From Paguma larvata (Eukaryota > Chordata > Mammalia > Carnivora > Viverridae), in NCBI GenBank assembly GCA_030068075.1, contig CM057826.1:115778746-115842745 (forward strand): DNA of 64,000 bases, given 5' to 3'. This document shows, one piece after another, positions 35,318-44,655 of this stretch. Position numbers and translations under genes: made by a program. Within the stretch, counting starts at the first letter, position 1. The number at the start of each line of letters is the position of its first letter. The notes beneath the pieces are model-generated. The model had not been told where the DNA came from. It saw nothing but the letters and a program-made list of their open reading frames with translations, and did no database searches.

Positions 35318-35329
35318 AAAAAATGTTTT

Positions 35330-35919
35330 CATGGTGTGGAGTTTCCTCAAAAAAATGAAAACAGAGCTACCCTATGACCCAGCAATAGCACTGCTAGGAA
35401 TCTCCCCAGAGACACAGGAATGCTGATGCATAGGGGCACGTGTACCCCAATGTCCACAGCAGCACTTTCGACAATAGCCAAATCATGGAAAGAGACCAAG
35501 TGCCCATCAACTGACGAATGGATAAAGAAGATGTGGCACATGTATACAATGGACTACTACGTGGCAATGAGAAAAAATGAAATCTGGCCATGTGTAGCAA
35601 CATGGATGAAACTGGAGGGTACTATGTTAAGTGAAATAAGTCAGTCAGAGAAAGACAGATACCATATGTTTCCACGCATAGGTGGATTTTGAGAGACTAA
35701 GCAAAAACCAGGGGGGAGGGGATGAGGGGAAAGGAAAAAAAGACACAGAGAGGGAGGGAGATAAAACATAAGAGACTCTCAAAGACTAAGAACAAACTGA
35801 AGATGAGGGGGTGAGGGAGGGGGGAGAGGGGGTGACAGGCATTAAAGAGGGCACATGTTGGGATGAACACTGGGTGTTATATGTAAACCAATTTGAAAAT
35901 AAACTGTTAAAAAATTCAA
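35330..35919 (+). mobile_element. 5'-truncated carnivore L1, 3' end
   Basis: The last 90 codons of L1 ORF2 survive in an open frame ending at 35692, with typical text such as KMWHMYTMDYYVAM and GTMLSEISQSEKD. A G-rich 3' UTR and AAATAAACTG follow. The copies of AAAAAATGTTTT at 35318-35329 and 35920-35931 are its target duplication. It is 5' truncated by more than 90 percent of its length and cannot move by itself. Fairly young. Confidence 0.92.
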
Positions 35920-35971
35920 AAAAAATGTTTTTAATTAAAACTAAGATGGATTAAATAACAGATTAGATACC

Positions 35972-36185
35972 TTTTTTTTATTTTTTAAATTTATTTATTT
36001 ATTTTAGAGAGAGAGTGTGTGTGAGCGAGTGAGGGGCAGAACAACAAGGAGAGAGAGAATCCCAAGCAGGCTCCACACTCTCAGCACAGAGCCCAACACC
36101 AGGCTTGAACTCACCAACCGTGAGATCATGACCTGAGCCGAAATCCAGAGTCAGACACTTAACAGACTGAGCCACCCAGGTACCC
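35972..36185 (-). mobile_element. carnivore tRNA-Lys SINE with target duplication
   Basis: Minus-strand element with GATTAGATAC on both sides (35962-35971 and 36186-36195). Confidence 0.9.
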
Positions 36186-36195
36186 TGATTAGATA

Positions 36196-37266
36196 CTGTT
36201 AAAGGCAGAATTCACATACTAGAAAATAGATCTGAAGAAATCTAAAGAGTGACCCAAAGATATACAAATGAAGAATAAAAAGAACTACATATGTGACACT
36301 GTAGGATAGAATAAGATGGTCTAATATATATTTAATTGTATTTACAGAAGAAAATAAAGGAAAGAATACGGAGGAGGAGTGTTTGTAGAATCAGGAGCAG
36401 GATGGGAGTGAAGTGGGTGAGGTACCTAGGGCATAAACTTTATTTTAGACACTCACTCTGAGGACCCATTCTGCATTTATATACAAAGTCAAGAATGAGT
36501 ATCTCCTTCAATTTGGTGCCCTAGGCACCTCCCTGGGGCCATGCCGAGAATTTTTCCAAATTGTTTTAAGACAGAAAACTCTGGATCTAGAAATCCCATG
36601 AAGGATGAAGAAGAATATATTCACAAGTCCTTACATCACAGCGAAACTGCAGAGGGTCTAGAACAAATATAGATCAGCAACGAAGTAACTGCAGTTAGGC
36701 TGATGCAACACTTCTCAGCAGTCACAATGGAACCCAGAAGGGTATCTTCAGTGTGCTGAGACCAAAATAACTGTCATTCAAGGAATTTATTCAAAATTTT
36801 AAATATGAGGGTGAAAGAAAGTAATTTTCAACCCTATAAAAACTGAGAGAATTTACTACCAACAGACGCGGAAGGAAATTCTAAAGGATGAATTTCAGGC
36901 AGAAGGAAAGCAATCTCAGACAGATGCCCTTACAAAAAGAAACCGTGAACAAAGAGATTGGTGGTTCTCTGAGCCACCAATGAACGATATCTGACCATAT
37001 AAAGAAACAATAGGAAGTCTCTCCTAAAAAAAGAAAAAAAAAGATAGAATGAAAACTCTGAACTACAAAAGAATATAAAGGAGTGAGAGGGGGGAGGTAG
37101 AGACTTGAGGATTTAAGTTAACTTAAGGTCCTTGTATTACATTGTTGAAGAGGGCCGGAATTGTGATTAAGTTTTAAACATCTAGGGGATCCACTAAAAG
37201 AATAGACCGTAACTTCCAAAACAATCAACAGGAAGGAATGGGATGATTTTTTTAAAAAACTCAGTC
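36196..37266 (+). repeat. old L1-like sequence
   Basis: Text like CTCAGCAGTCACAATGGAACC, AGGAAATTCTAAAGGATGAA and TTCAGGCAGAAGGAAAGC resembles worn L1M sequence on the plus strand. No frame is left. Confidence 0.45.
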
Positions 37267-37470
37267 TGGGGCGCCTGGGTGGCTCAGTCGGTTAAGCGTC
37301 TGACTTCTGCTCAGGGCATGATCTCACAGTTCCTGGGTTCGAGTCCTTCATCAGACTCTGTGCTGACAGCTCAGAGCCTGGAGCCTGCTTCAGATTCTAT
37401 GCCTCCCTCTCTCTCTCTACCCTCCTCCACTTGCATCTGTCGTTCACAAAATAAATAAACACAAAACATT
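37267..37470 (+). mobile_element. carnivore tRNA-Lys SINE
   Basis: Head GGGGCGCCTGGGTGGCTCAG, near consensus. Confidence 0.9.
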
Positions 37471-37796
37471 TTTTTTTCACTCAAAAATAAAAAAATCAAT
37501 CCACACAAGAAAGTAGAAAGAAAAGCAAAAATAAAGACCAGCACACAGGGAAGGCCATGCATGAGGAGGGTAGGGAGTGTATGGGAAATGTCTGTACTTG
37601 TCTCTCAGGTTTGTTATAAAGCTAAAATTGCTCTAAAAAATAGTCATAACACACAACACGACAAACAGCACACAATAAGACAAAGAAATTTAACTAATTC
37701 AATGATTTTCGGTTCTATATAAAGCCATGCAAAGTGAAATGCACTGCTCCACAGTGAAAACACAAAGCTTGTCAGACTGGCTAGAAATCAAACTCC

Positions 37797-38245
37797 AGGG
37801 CACCTGAGTGGCTCAGTCGGTTCAGCGCCCGACTCTTGGTTTCACCTCGAGTTGATCTCGAGGTTAGTGAGTTCAAGCCCCACATCGGTTTCTTTTTTTT
37901 TTTTTTTAACTTTTTTTTAACATTTATTTATTTTTGAGACAGAGACAGAGTGCGAGCGGGGTAGGGGCAGAGAGAGAGAGGGAGACACAGAATCCGAAGC
38001 AAGCTCCAGGCTCTGAGATGTCAGTACAGAGCCTGACGAGGGGCTCAAACCCATGAACCGCGAGATCATGACCTGAGCCTAAGTCAGCCACCCAACCAAC
38101 TGACCCACCCAGGCACCCCATCCCGCCCCTCCCCCAACACCGGTTTCTATGCTGACAGAGCAGAGCCTGCTTGGGAGTCTCTCTCTGTCTCTCTCTCTCT
38201 TTCTGTTTCTCAAAATAAATAAATAAACATTTTAAAAAATTTGTC
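37797..38245 (+). mobile_element. carnivore SINE split by another SINE
   Basis: The head half lies at 37797-37890 and the tail half at about 38140-38245. A minus-strand SINE sits between them, flanked by CCACATCGGTTT and CAACACCGGTTT. So the outer element is older. Confidence 0.85.
37891..38120 (-). mobile_element. carnivore tRNA-Lys SINE nested in a SINE
   Basis: Full minus-strand element with a T-rich tail at left and the head end CCACCCAGGCACCCC at right. Confidence 0.88.
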
Positions 38246-38257
38246 CTTTTCCTCATT

Positions 38258-38278
38258 TAGTGCTGAGCCTACTTGGGA

Positions 38279-38325
<47 letters not shown>

Positions 38326-38385
38326 CCTCCCATATGCACTTATTTGCTGTCTCTCAAAATAAATAAACTTAAAAAAAAAAAAAAA
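38258..38385 (+). mobile_element. partial carnivore SINE (3' half)
   Basis: Starts within the body (GCTGAGCCTACTTGGGATTC), holds a long (CT)n run at 38280-38322 and ends in AATAAATAAACTTAAAAA. Confidence 0.8.
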
Positions 38386-38392
38386 ACAGAAC

Positions 38393-38605
38393 AGGGGCGC
38401 CTGGGTGGCTCAGTTGGTTGAGCGCCGACTTTGGCTCAGGTCATGATCTTGCGGTCTGTGAGTTCGAGCCCCGCGTCGGGCTCTGTGCTGACGGCTCAGA
38501 GCCTGGAGCCTGCTTCAGATTCTGTGGCTCCCTCTCTCTCTGCCCTTCCCCTGCTCATGCTCTGTCTCTATGTTTCTCAAAAATAAATAAATGTTAAAAA
38601 AAAAT
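38393..38605 (+). mobile_element. carnivore tRNA-Lys SINE, near consensus
   Basis: One of the least diverged copies (GGGGCGCCTGGGTGGCTCAG...CCCCGCGTCGGGCTCTGTGC), so probably young. Confidence 0.92.
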
Positions 38606-38894
38606 GTACTATGTGCTTGTTACCAAAAAAACAAATAAATAAAAGAGTTTAAGTAACTGCCAAAGTTTCCTCCTGCTTTATCCTGTCAATGTGATTTCTC
38701 CATAAAGTCAAACAGAACAAATTCGGTCACCTGAGGATAGTTTGATAATGGAACTACTTGCAAACACGTGGCCAGAGTGTCAGGAAACCACCAGGATAGT
38801 GCAACACCCCATAACTGGGAAAAACTGGGCTTCGTTAACCTCTAGGACTGAAGGGCCAGGGAAGGTTGGGCGAGTCATCAGAATATATTTTGGC

Positions 38895-39372
38895 TCCTTC
38901 TAATCCACTTTCCACACTGTAGTCAAAATGACATATTCTCTAACACGCACGCTCACACACAAACTTCCACAGCTTTAATACTTTTAACAGTAACCCATGG
39001 TCCTTGAGAAAGCTAAAACTACATATTCTTACACAGCCTCCAAAGCCTTCTATGATCTGTCCCCTCTTCCCTATCTCTAGCTTTTTCTGGGGCCAGAGTC
39101 CACTTCATTTTCAATTCTTTAGTCACAGTGGGCCTTATCTTGCATCCTTTGGTTCACAATGCTTGCTCCCTCCTACCTCAGGACCTTTGTATATGCTGTT
39201 CTCTGCCTGGAATACTTCTCCCTCCGCCCTCCAAACCCACTTATCACCCCTCGTCCTTTTGGGCTAAGCTCAGGTATAACTAGATATGAAAGGAACTTTC
39301 CTAACGCCTCAGCCTTCATTATATTCCTTCAGGGTATTAATACCTCTCCTGCAGAGCACTTTTCATGGCTAT
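38895..39372 (+). repeat. L2 relic
   Basis: CCTCCAAAGCCTTCTATGAT, TCAGGACCTTTGTATATGCT and TGTTCTCTGCCTGGAATAC are hallmark L2 text. A minus-strand SINE interrupts the end. Confidence 0.8.
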
Positions 39373-39385
39373 CATTTTATATTTA

Positions 39386-39610
39386 AAAAAATTTTTTTTC
39401 AACATTTATTTATTTTTGAGAGACAGAGCGAGACAGAGTGTGAGCTGGGGAGGGGCAGAGAGAGGGAGGGAGACACAGAAACCAAAGCAGGCTCCAGGCT
39501 CTGAGCTGTCAGCACAGAGACCGACGTGGGGCTCAGTCCACAAACCACGAGATTCTGACCTGAGCTGAAGTTGGGACACTTAACTCGCTGAGCCACCCAG
39601 GCACCCCATT
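39386..39610 (-). mobile_element. carnivore tRNA-Lys SINE with target duplication
   Basis: Bracketed by TCATTTTATATTT (39373-39385 and 39611-39623). Confidence 0.92.
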
Positions 39611-39775
39611 GTCATTTTATATTTATATATATGCAACTGTTTGATGAGTACATGTCTCACTAGTCTGGAAGCTCCATAAGGAGAAGAACAGCACCCTTTA
39701 TACTCACAGATCTACACAGGGCCTGGCTCCTGGCACCTAGCAGAAGCTCCATAAGTACCGGTGAGTAAAGGAATG
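39611..39775 (+). repeat. L2 relic, 3' end
   Basis: TAGTCTGGAAGCTCCATAAG, GGGCCTGGCTCCTGGCACC and AGTAAAGGAATGA; continuation of the L2 at 38895-39372 after the SINE. Confidence 0.75.
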
Positions 39776-40489
39776 ACAATATCCTTACTGAGAGAAGGGG
39801 GCTTTGCCCAGAAACAACTGTTCCATACCCTAAGAAGCTTTCTCTGGTTTCATCACACAATTTGCATTCATTCATTCACAGATTATTTACTTGTCGTTTC
39901 TCCATGTCAGAAAAAATTAAATGCAGCTGCCTTCAAAGGCCTTTCCTAAACAAACAAAAAAAAACACTCCCTGGGCTGTGTCTACGGCAAGAACGCGGTA
40001 GGCAGTGGATGGTGTCTCAGGAAACCCGGCAGACGCTGAAGGTTGAGGACACGGAGTGGCTCCCCATTCTTGACCAGTCAGACCCAGAGCAAAGGCAGAT
40101 GGATTAACAATCAACCCCGAGCCTTTCCAAGCGAGAGATGGATGGGTCCACGGCCAATGGGACCCAGGCGACTGAACTCTGGCCATTTGGGAAAGGTGGG
40201 GCTGAAGGAGTTGAATTGGGTTGGCTGCAGACAATTGCTAACCACAGAGAAACTCCTCTCCTCGAAAATTCCCATTCGGGAACGAAACCAAAAGCAGTTC
40301 CTTTGATTAATAAAATCTATATCTTATTATCTGATTTGACTGACTTCACACATAGATGGCAACAGCTCTATGCCTTGGCTTCCTCATCCTCAATGAAGAT
40401 AAAAATTTTTAGATTCTTTAAGAATATCTATAATAATCGTAACAGCACTGGCGGCTACTAACATTTACCAAACATCACTGAATGTAAAT
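39776..40489. other. intergenic, nothing recognised
   Basis: About 700 bases of unique-looking sequence. Overlapping frames on both strands (60-107 codons) do not resemble known proteins. Confidence 0.4.
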
Positions 40490-40552
40490 TAGCTCATGGT
40501 GGCCCCCTGCTTAAGACTCTTCAACGACTTCCAGTGATACTAAAATAAAATG

Positions 40553-40645
40553 CAGGACACCTGGCTGGCTCTGTTGGTATCGCATCGACTTTTGTTCTGG
40601 TGTTGTGAGTCCGAGCCCCACCTGGGATGTAGAGATTACTGATAA
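40553..40645 (+). mobile_element. short older tRNA-derived SINE
   Basis: AGGACACCTGGCTGGCTCTG head and GGGATGTAGAGATTACT end; plus strand. Confidence 0.7.
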
Positions 40646-40656
40646 AGAAAAACTTA

Positions 40657-40865
40657 GGGGCACCTGGGTGGTTCAGCAGGATAAGCGACCAACTTCAGCT
40701 CAGGTCATGATCTCGTGGTTTGTGAGTTCAAGCCCCGCATCGGGCTCTGTGCTGACAGCTCAGAGCCTGGAGCCTGCTTCGGATTGTGTCTCCCTCTCTC
40801 TGCCCCTCCCCAGCTTCCGCTCTGACTCTCTCCCTCAAATATAAATAGACATTAAAAACATTGTT
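40657..40865 (+). mobile_element. carnivore tRNA-Lys SINE
   Basis: Head GGGGCACCTGGGTGGTTCAG with normal body and tail. Confidence 0.88.
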
Positions 40866-41385
40866 CTAATGAAAACTTAATAAATAAAATAAGACGCAAA
40901 CTCCTTACTATGGCCTTCGAGGCCCTGCACAACCTGACCCCTGCCTATTTCTGCTGCTGTTTCCCAAAGAGCCCGCCCATTAGTCCTTGCACTCCAGGAG
41001 CATCAACCTTCTTTCTGCAACTCACACACACCAAACTTGTTCCTAACTCACGGCCTTTGCACCAGCTAGCCCTTCTGCGTAAGAGTGCTCTTCCCTCAGG
41101 TCCACTCACAGCTGCCTCCTTCCGGTCACTACCATGGCGACTTCCCGACTGCCCTCTCCTCATTGCTCAGTCATAGCACCCTGTTTTATTGCCTCCATAA
41201 CATCCTTCGCTATCTGAAATGATCGTCACTATTTGTTTACTCCATTATTATCTGCCTCTTCTAACTAGAGTATAAATTCCCTGAGGGCAAAGCCTCATCT
41301 GTTTTGTTCACCCCTTGAATCCGGTGTCCAAGAACAGAGCCCAGCACACAGTAGGCCGTCCACGAACATTTAAAGGAGGGAATAA

Positions 41386-41520
41386 AAGACCCTGTGAGAG
41401 ATAAGAACTACTATGCTTATCTGACCTTACGGATGAAGAACGTAAGGCCTGGTGACGTTGGATGACTTGCCCAAGGTCACAGAGGTAGTAGGTAAATAGA
41501 GGTGCTGAGTAACAACTGAA
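41386..41520 (-). repeat. MIR relic, minus strand
   Basis: TGACTTGCCCAAGGTCACAG in a typical inverted MIR setting. Confidence 0.75.
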
Positions 41521-41779
41521 GCCACTTGCGCTCGTAATCACTACACAAACTGAGACTCATCCCATGAATCACGTCATGATTATCTCCTCTCTGTTCATTC
41601 TTTGCACAGAGCCTGGCCCAAGAGCTAGACAGCAAGGAAACACTGAATAAAGCAGTGCAGACAGTGTGAATTAGCACAACCACTTGGGATACCCAGAAGC
41701 ACTCACTAAAGCCAAGCCAGTCCTCAGTGTATATCCACAGATATACAAGCATATGTTCAACAGAAGTCATGTACAAGAT

Positions 41780-42004
41780 GGGGCGCCTGCGTGGCTCAAT
41801 TGGTTAAGCGTCCATGACTTCGGTTCAAGTCATGATCTTGCAGTTCATGAGTTCGAGCCTTGCATCAGGCTGTCTGCTGTCCTCACGGAACCTGCTTCAG
41901 AACCTCTGTCCCCTTCCCTCCCTGCCCCTCCCCAGCTTGTATGCACATGTGTGCGAACTCTCTCCTTCTCAAAAATTAATTTAAAAAAGATTTTAAAAAA
42001 TCTA
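41780..42004 (+). mobile_element. carnivore tRNA-Lys SINE in L1M
   Basis: Head GGGGCGCCTGCGTGGCTCAA; TCATGTACA occurs on both sides. Confidence 0.88.
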
Positions 42005-42044
42005 TTAAAAAATCATGTACAGGACTATTAACAAAAGCCATATT

Positions 42045-42157
42045 CTTTTTTATTTTTAATATTTTATTTGTAAGTAATCTCTAAAAGTGGGGCTCAAACT
42101 CATATCCTCAAGATCATGAGTTGCATGCTTGACCAACTGAGTCAGTTAGGTGCCCCT
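42045..42157 (-). mobile_element. short older tRNA-derived SINE
   Basis: GTAAGTAATCTCTAAAAGTG start and CAACTGAGTCAGTTAGGTGCC end. Confidence 0.75.
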
Positions 42158-42171
42158 GGAAGCAGCATTCT

Positions 42172-42286
42172 TTTTTTTTCTTTACTTATTCTTTTTAAGT
42201 AGGCTCCATGCCCAACATGGGGTTCAAACTCACACCCCCAAGATCGAGTCACATGCCCTACAGACTGAGCCAGGTAGGCACTCCCC
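42172..42286 (-). mobile_element. short older tRNA-derived SINE
   Basis: TAAGTAGGCTCCATGCCCAA and AGACTGAGCCAGGTAGGCAC. Confidence 0.75.
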
Positions 42287-42289
42287 CAC

Positions 42290-42480
42290 CTTTTTTAAGT
42301 TTATTTATTTATTTTGTGAGAGTGAGTGTGAGTGGGGGAGGGGCAGAGAGAGAACCCCAAGCAGGCTCCGTGCTGTCAGCGTAGAGCCCCACACGGAGTT
42401 CAAACCCATGAACCATGAGATCATGACCTGAGCTGAAATCAAGAGTCATAGCCTTAACCAACTGAGCCACCTGGGCGCCT
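42290..42480 (-). mobile_element. carnivore tRNA-Lys SINE
   Basis: Minus-strand element, head ending GCCACCTGGGCGCCTC. Confidence 0.85.
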
Positions 42481-42509
42481 CAGCAGTATTTTTAAAAGTA
42501 AGCACTGGA

Positions 42510-42680
42510 GGGGCGCATGCGTGGCTCAGTTGGTTTCTTGATTTCGGCTCAGGTCATGATCTCAAGGTTCACAGGCCCTGCTTGGGATTCTCTCTCTCTC
42601 TCCCTCTCTCTGTTCCCCTCCCCTGCTCTTGCTCTCTTTCTTTCTCTCTAGAAATAAAAAAAAAAACTTAAAAAAAAGTA
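42510..42680 (+). mobile_element. carnivore tRNA-Lys SINE with internal deletions
   Basis: Head GGGGCGCATGCGTGGCTCAG; parts of the tRNA-like region and the body are missing. Confidence 0.82.
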
Positions 42681-42900
42681 AACATTGCAAATAATATAAA
42701 TACCCATCAACAACAGAATGAATAAATATACTGCAGTACAATTCTATTTTGGAAAAGTACATAGCAACAAAAAAGAAACTACAACTACATGCAACCACAT
42801 GGATGAATCTCACACAAAAAAGTACCTACTATAGAATTCCATTTGTAGAAAGATCAAAAACTAGACTACATTAATCTATGGTGCTAAAAGACAAGATGGT

Positions 42901-43100
42901 GGGGCGCCTGGGTGGCTCAGTCGGTTAGTCATCCAACTTCGGCTCAGGTCATGATCTCATGGGTTCGTGGGTTCAAGCCCCGCGTCAGGCTCTGTGCTGA
43001 CGGCTCAGAGCCTGGAGCCTGCTTCGGATTCTGTGTCTGCCTCTCTTTGCTCCTCCCCCATTCACGCTTTGTCTCTCTCAAAAATAGTAAACATTAAAAA
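42901..43100 (+). mobile_element. carnivore tRNA-Lys SINE in L1M
   Basis: Near-consensus head GGGGCGCCTGGGTGGCTCAG; CAAGATGGTG on both sides (about 42892-42901 and 43136-43145). Confidence 0.9.
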
Positions 43101-43445
43101 AATAATAATCAAAATTAAAATTAAAAAATAAAAGCCAAGATGGTGATTACTCTTGTGAGTAGAGGTGGGGGTATGGTGGTGGTCAGGGATGGGAGGAGCA
43201 TGAATGTGGCTCCCAGCATGCTGGTAGCGTTTCATTTCTTGACTTGTGCACTAATTCCACAGTTGTGTTCACTTTGTGAAAATTCACAGAGTTGTGGGAC
43301 TTGATTTGTGCAGTTTACTGAATGTTGAATTACATGAAATTCATGTTGAATTGCATGAAATTGCCATCTTTGTACATGAGGAGTGGTTGAGTATCAGCAA
43401 TTTCACGTGGTTCAACTAATATGTTATACTTCAAAAAAAAAAAAA

Positions 43446-44431
43446 AAGATTACTGAAGAAAACGGGAAAAAAAAATCCTATCTGGTTGAATCACTTTGTA
43501 CGCAGCTCTATAAAAAGTGGTTTTGAGAACGAGCTTGTGCCTTCCAAGGGCTCCTTGGCAGGTGGTAAACAGGCTGAGGATGGTTGGAAATTCTTCCCCA
43601 GGGCCTGAGGCTGGTGCACTTGGCTGTGGACTCCAGAGTCCAGAGCCTGGGCCAGCCCCAGGGTGATGCAAGTCAGCTGCAGGAGGCCAGAATGTCCTCC
43701 AGCAGAGATGAGCAACTCCAGCCTCAGACCCCAGGTGTCACTATTCCTGGGCCGCGCCAGCCCTGCCAGCCCTAGCCTCTGCGCTCACTGTGCCCTCCTT
43801 CCCCGGCCTTCCGTGGCTCCTGCTCCTCAGCCTTCAGGCTGCCCCGAGAGGCTCTCCCCTACATCCCCGAAGGGACCAGCTCAGTCCCCCATTCGCCGTC
43901 ACCTCCTTCTCTTGCTCCCTTTGTAGATTTTACCAACATCTGGAATTGCTTTTTTGGGGGGTGTTTACTTTTTATTATCTACTCCCGGCATTACACTAAG
44001 CCCTATGAGAGCAGGGGATTCCTAGAACTTATTTACCGCTGTATCCTCGGGGCCTGGCGTGGCACCTGGTACCTAGAACGTGCTTAAATATTGGTTGAAT
44101 GAATGAATGTGCATGTGAATAAGTAACCGAATGAAGTGGCATAAATGGAGGTCAGGGGAGAAAAAAGCGGCCCAAAGCACAACTGTCAAGTCAAGAAGGA
44201 TGAAGCCCCCATCCCCCGCGTGAAGCAAGATCGGGCCTCCGGAAAGTTACTGACCCCCAGGGTCTAGACATCCGTTCCTTATCCCCGTGTTTCTCCCAGG
44301 GTCCCCATTCTGTTGTACGAAGGATACAGACATTTATGAGGTATTTACTGAACCATCCTATGGAGTAGGAATAAATCATCATGCCCATTGTATGGATAAG
44401 GCTGAGGGTCTACAGGATCAGTAACTTGGAA
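43446..44431. other. intergenic with L2 3' end
   Basis: An L2 3' end lies at about 43975-44115 (GTATCCTCGGGGCCTGGCG, TTGGTTGAATGAATGAATG). The remainder is unique; no gene seen. Confidence 0.5.
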
Positions 44432-44655
44432 CACCTGGGTGGCTCAGTCGGTTAAGTGTCTGACTTTTAATTGTGACTTCAGTCATGATCTCACAGTTCT
44501 TCAGTTCACGCCCCACGTGGGGCTTCGCACCGACAGCGCGGGCATGCTTGAGATTCCCTGTCTCCCGCTCTCTCTGCCCCTCCCCTGCTCTACTCTGTCT
44601 CTATCTCTCTCAAAATAAATAACTAAACATTAAAAACTTAAAAAAAAAAAAAAGT
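44432..44655 (+). mobile_element. carnivore tRNA-Lys SINE
   Basis: Head GGAACACCTGGGTGGCTCAG, A-rich tail. This is the last carnivore SINE in the window. Confidence 0.88.

Larger units (their letters stand above)
40490..41385 (+). repeat. L2 relic interrupted by SINEs
   Basis: CTCTTCAACGACTTCCAGTG before the SINEs and TATGGCCTTCGAGGCCCTGC, CACGGCCTTTGCACCAGC, TATAAATTCCCTGAGGGCAA and CAGTAGGCCGTCCACGAACA after them form one long L2. Confidence 0.85.
41655..43445 (+). mobile_element. L1M 3' end, split by five or more SINEs
   Basis: The parts in order are: CAGTGTATATCCACAGATATAC...ATGTTCAACAG (41720-41775); CAGGACTATTAACAAAAGCC (42017-42040); AAATACCCATCAACAACAGA...CAACCACATGGATGAATCTC (42700-42900); and TTCACTTTGTGAAAATTCAC...TATGTTATACTTC (43130-43445), ending in poly-A. 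These follow the L1M 3' end on the plus strand. Carnivore SINEs lie between the pieces. Confidence 0.85.

Noticed and set aside
35420..35692. Open frame of 90 codons as a host gene
   Set aside because: It is the C-terminal end of L1 ORF2 in a 5'-truncated insertion with target duplications.
1066..44655. Many tRNA-like sequences with GGTGGCTCAGTCGGTTAAGCG
   Set aside because: They are heads of carnivore tRNA-Lys-derived SINEs, each followed by a SINE body and A-rich tail, not functional tRNA genes.
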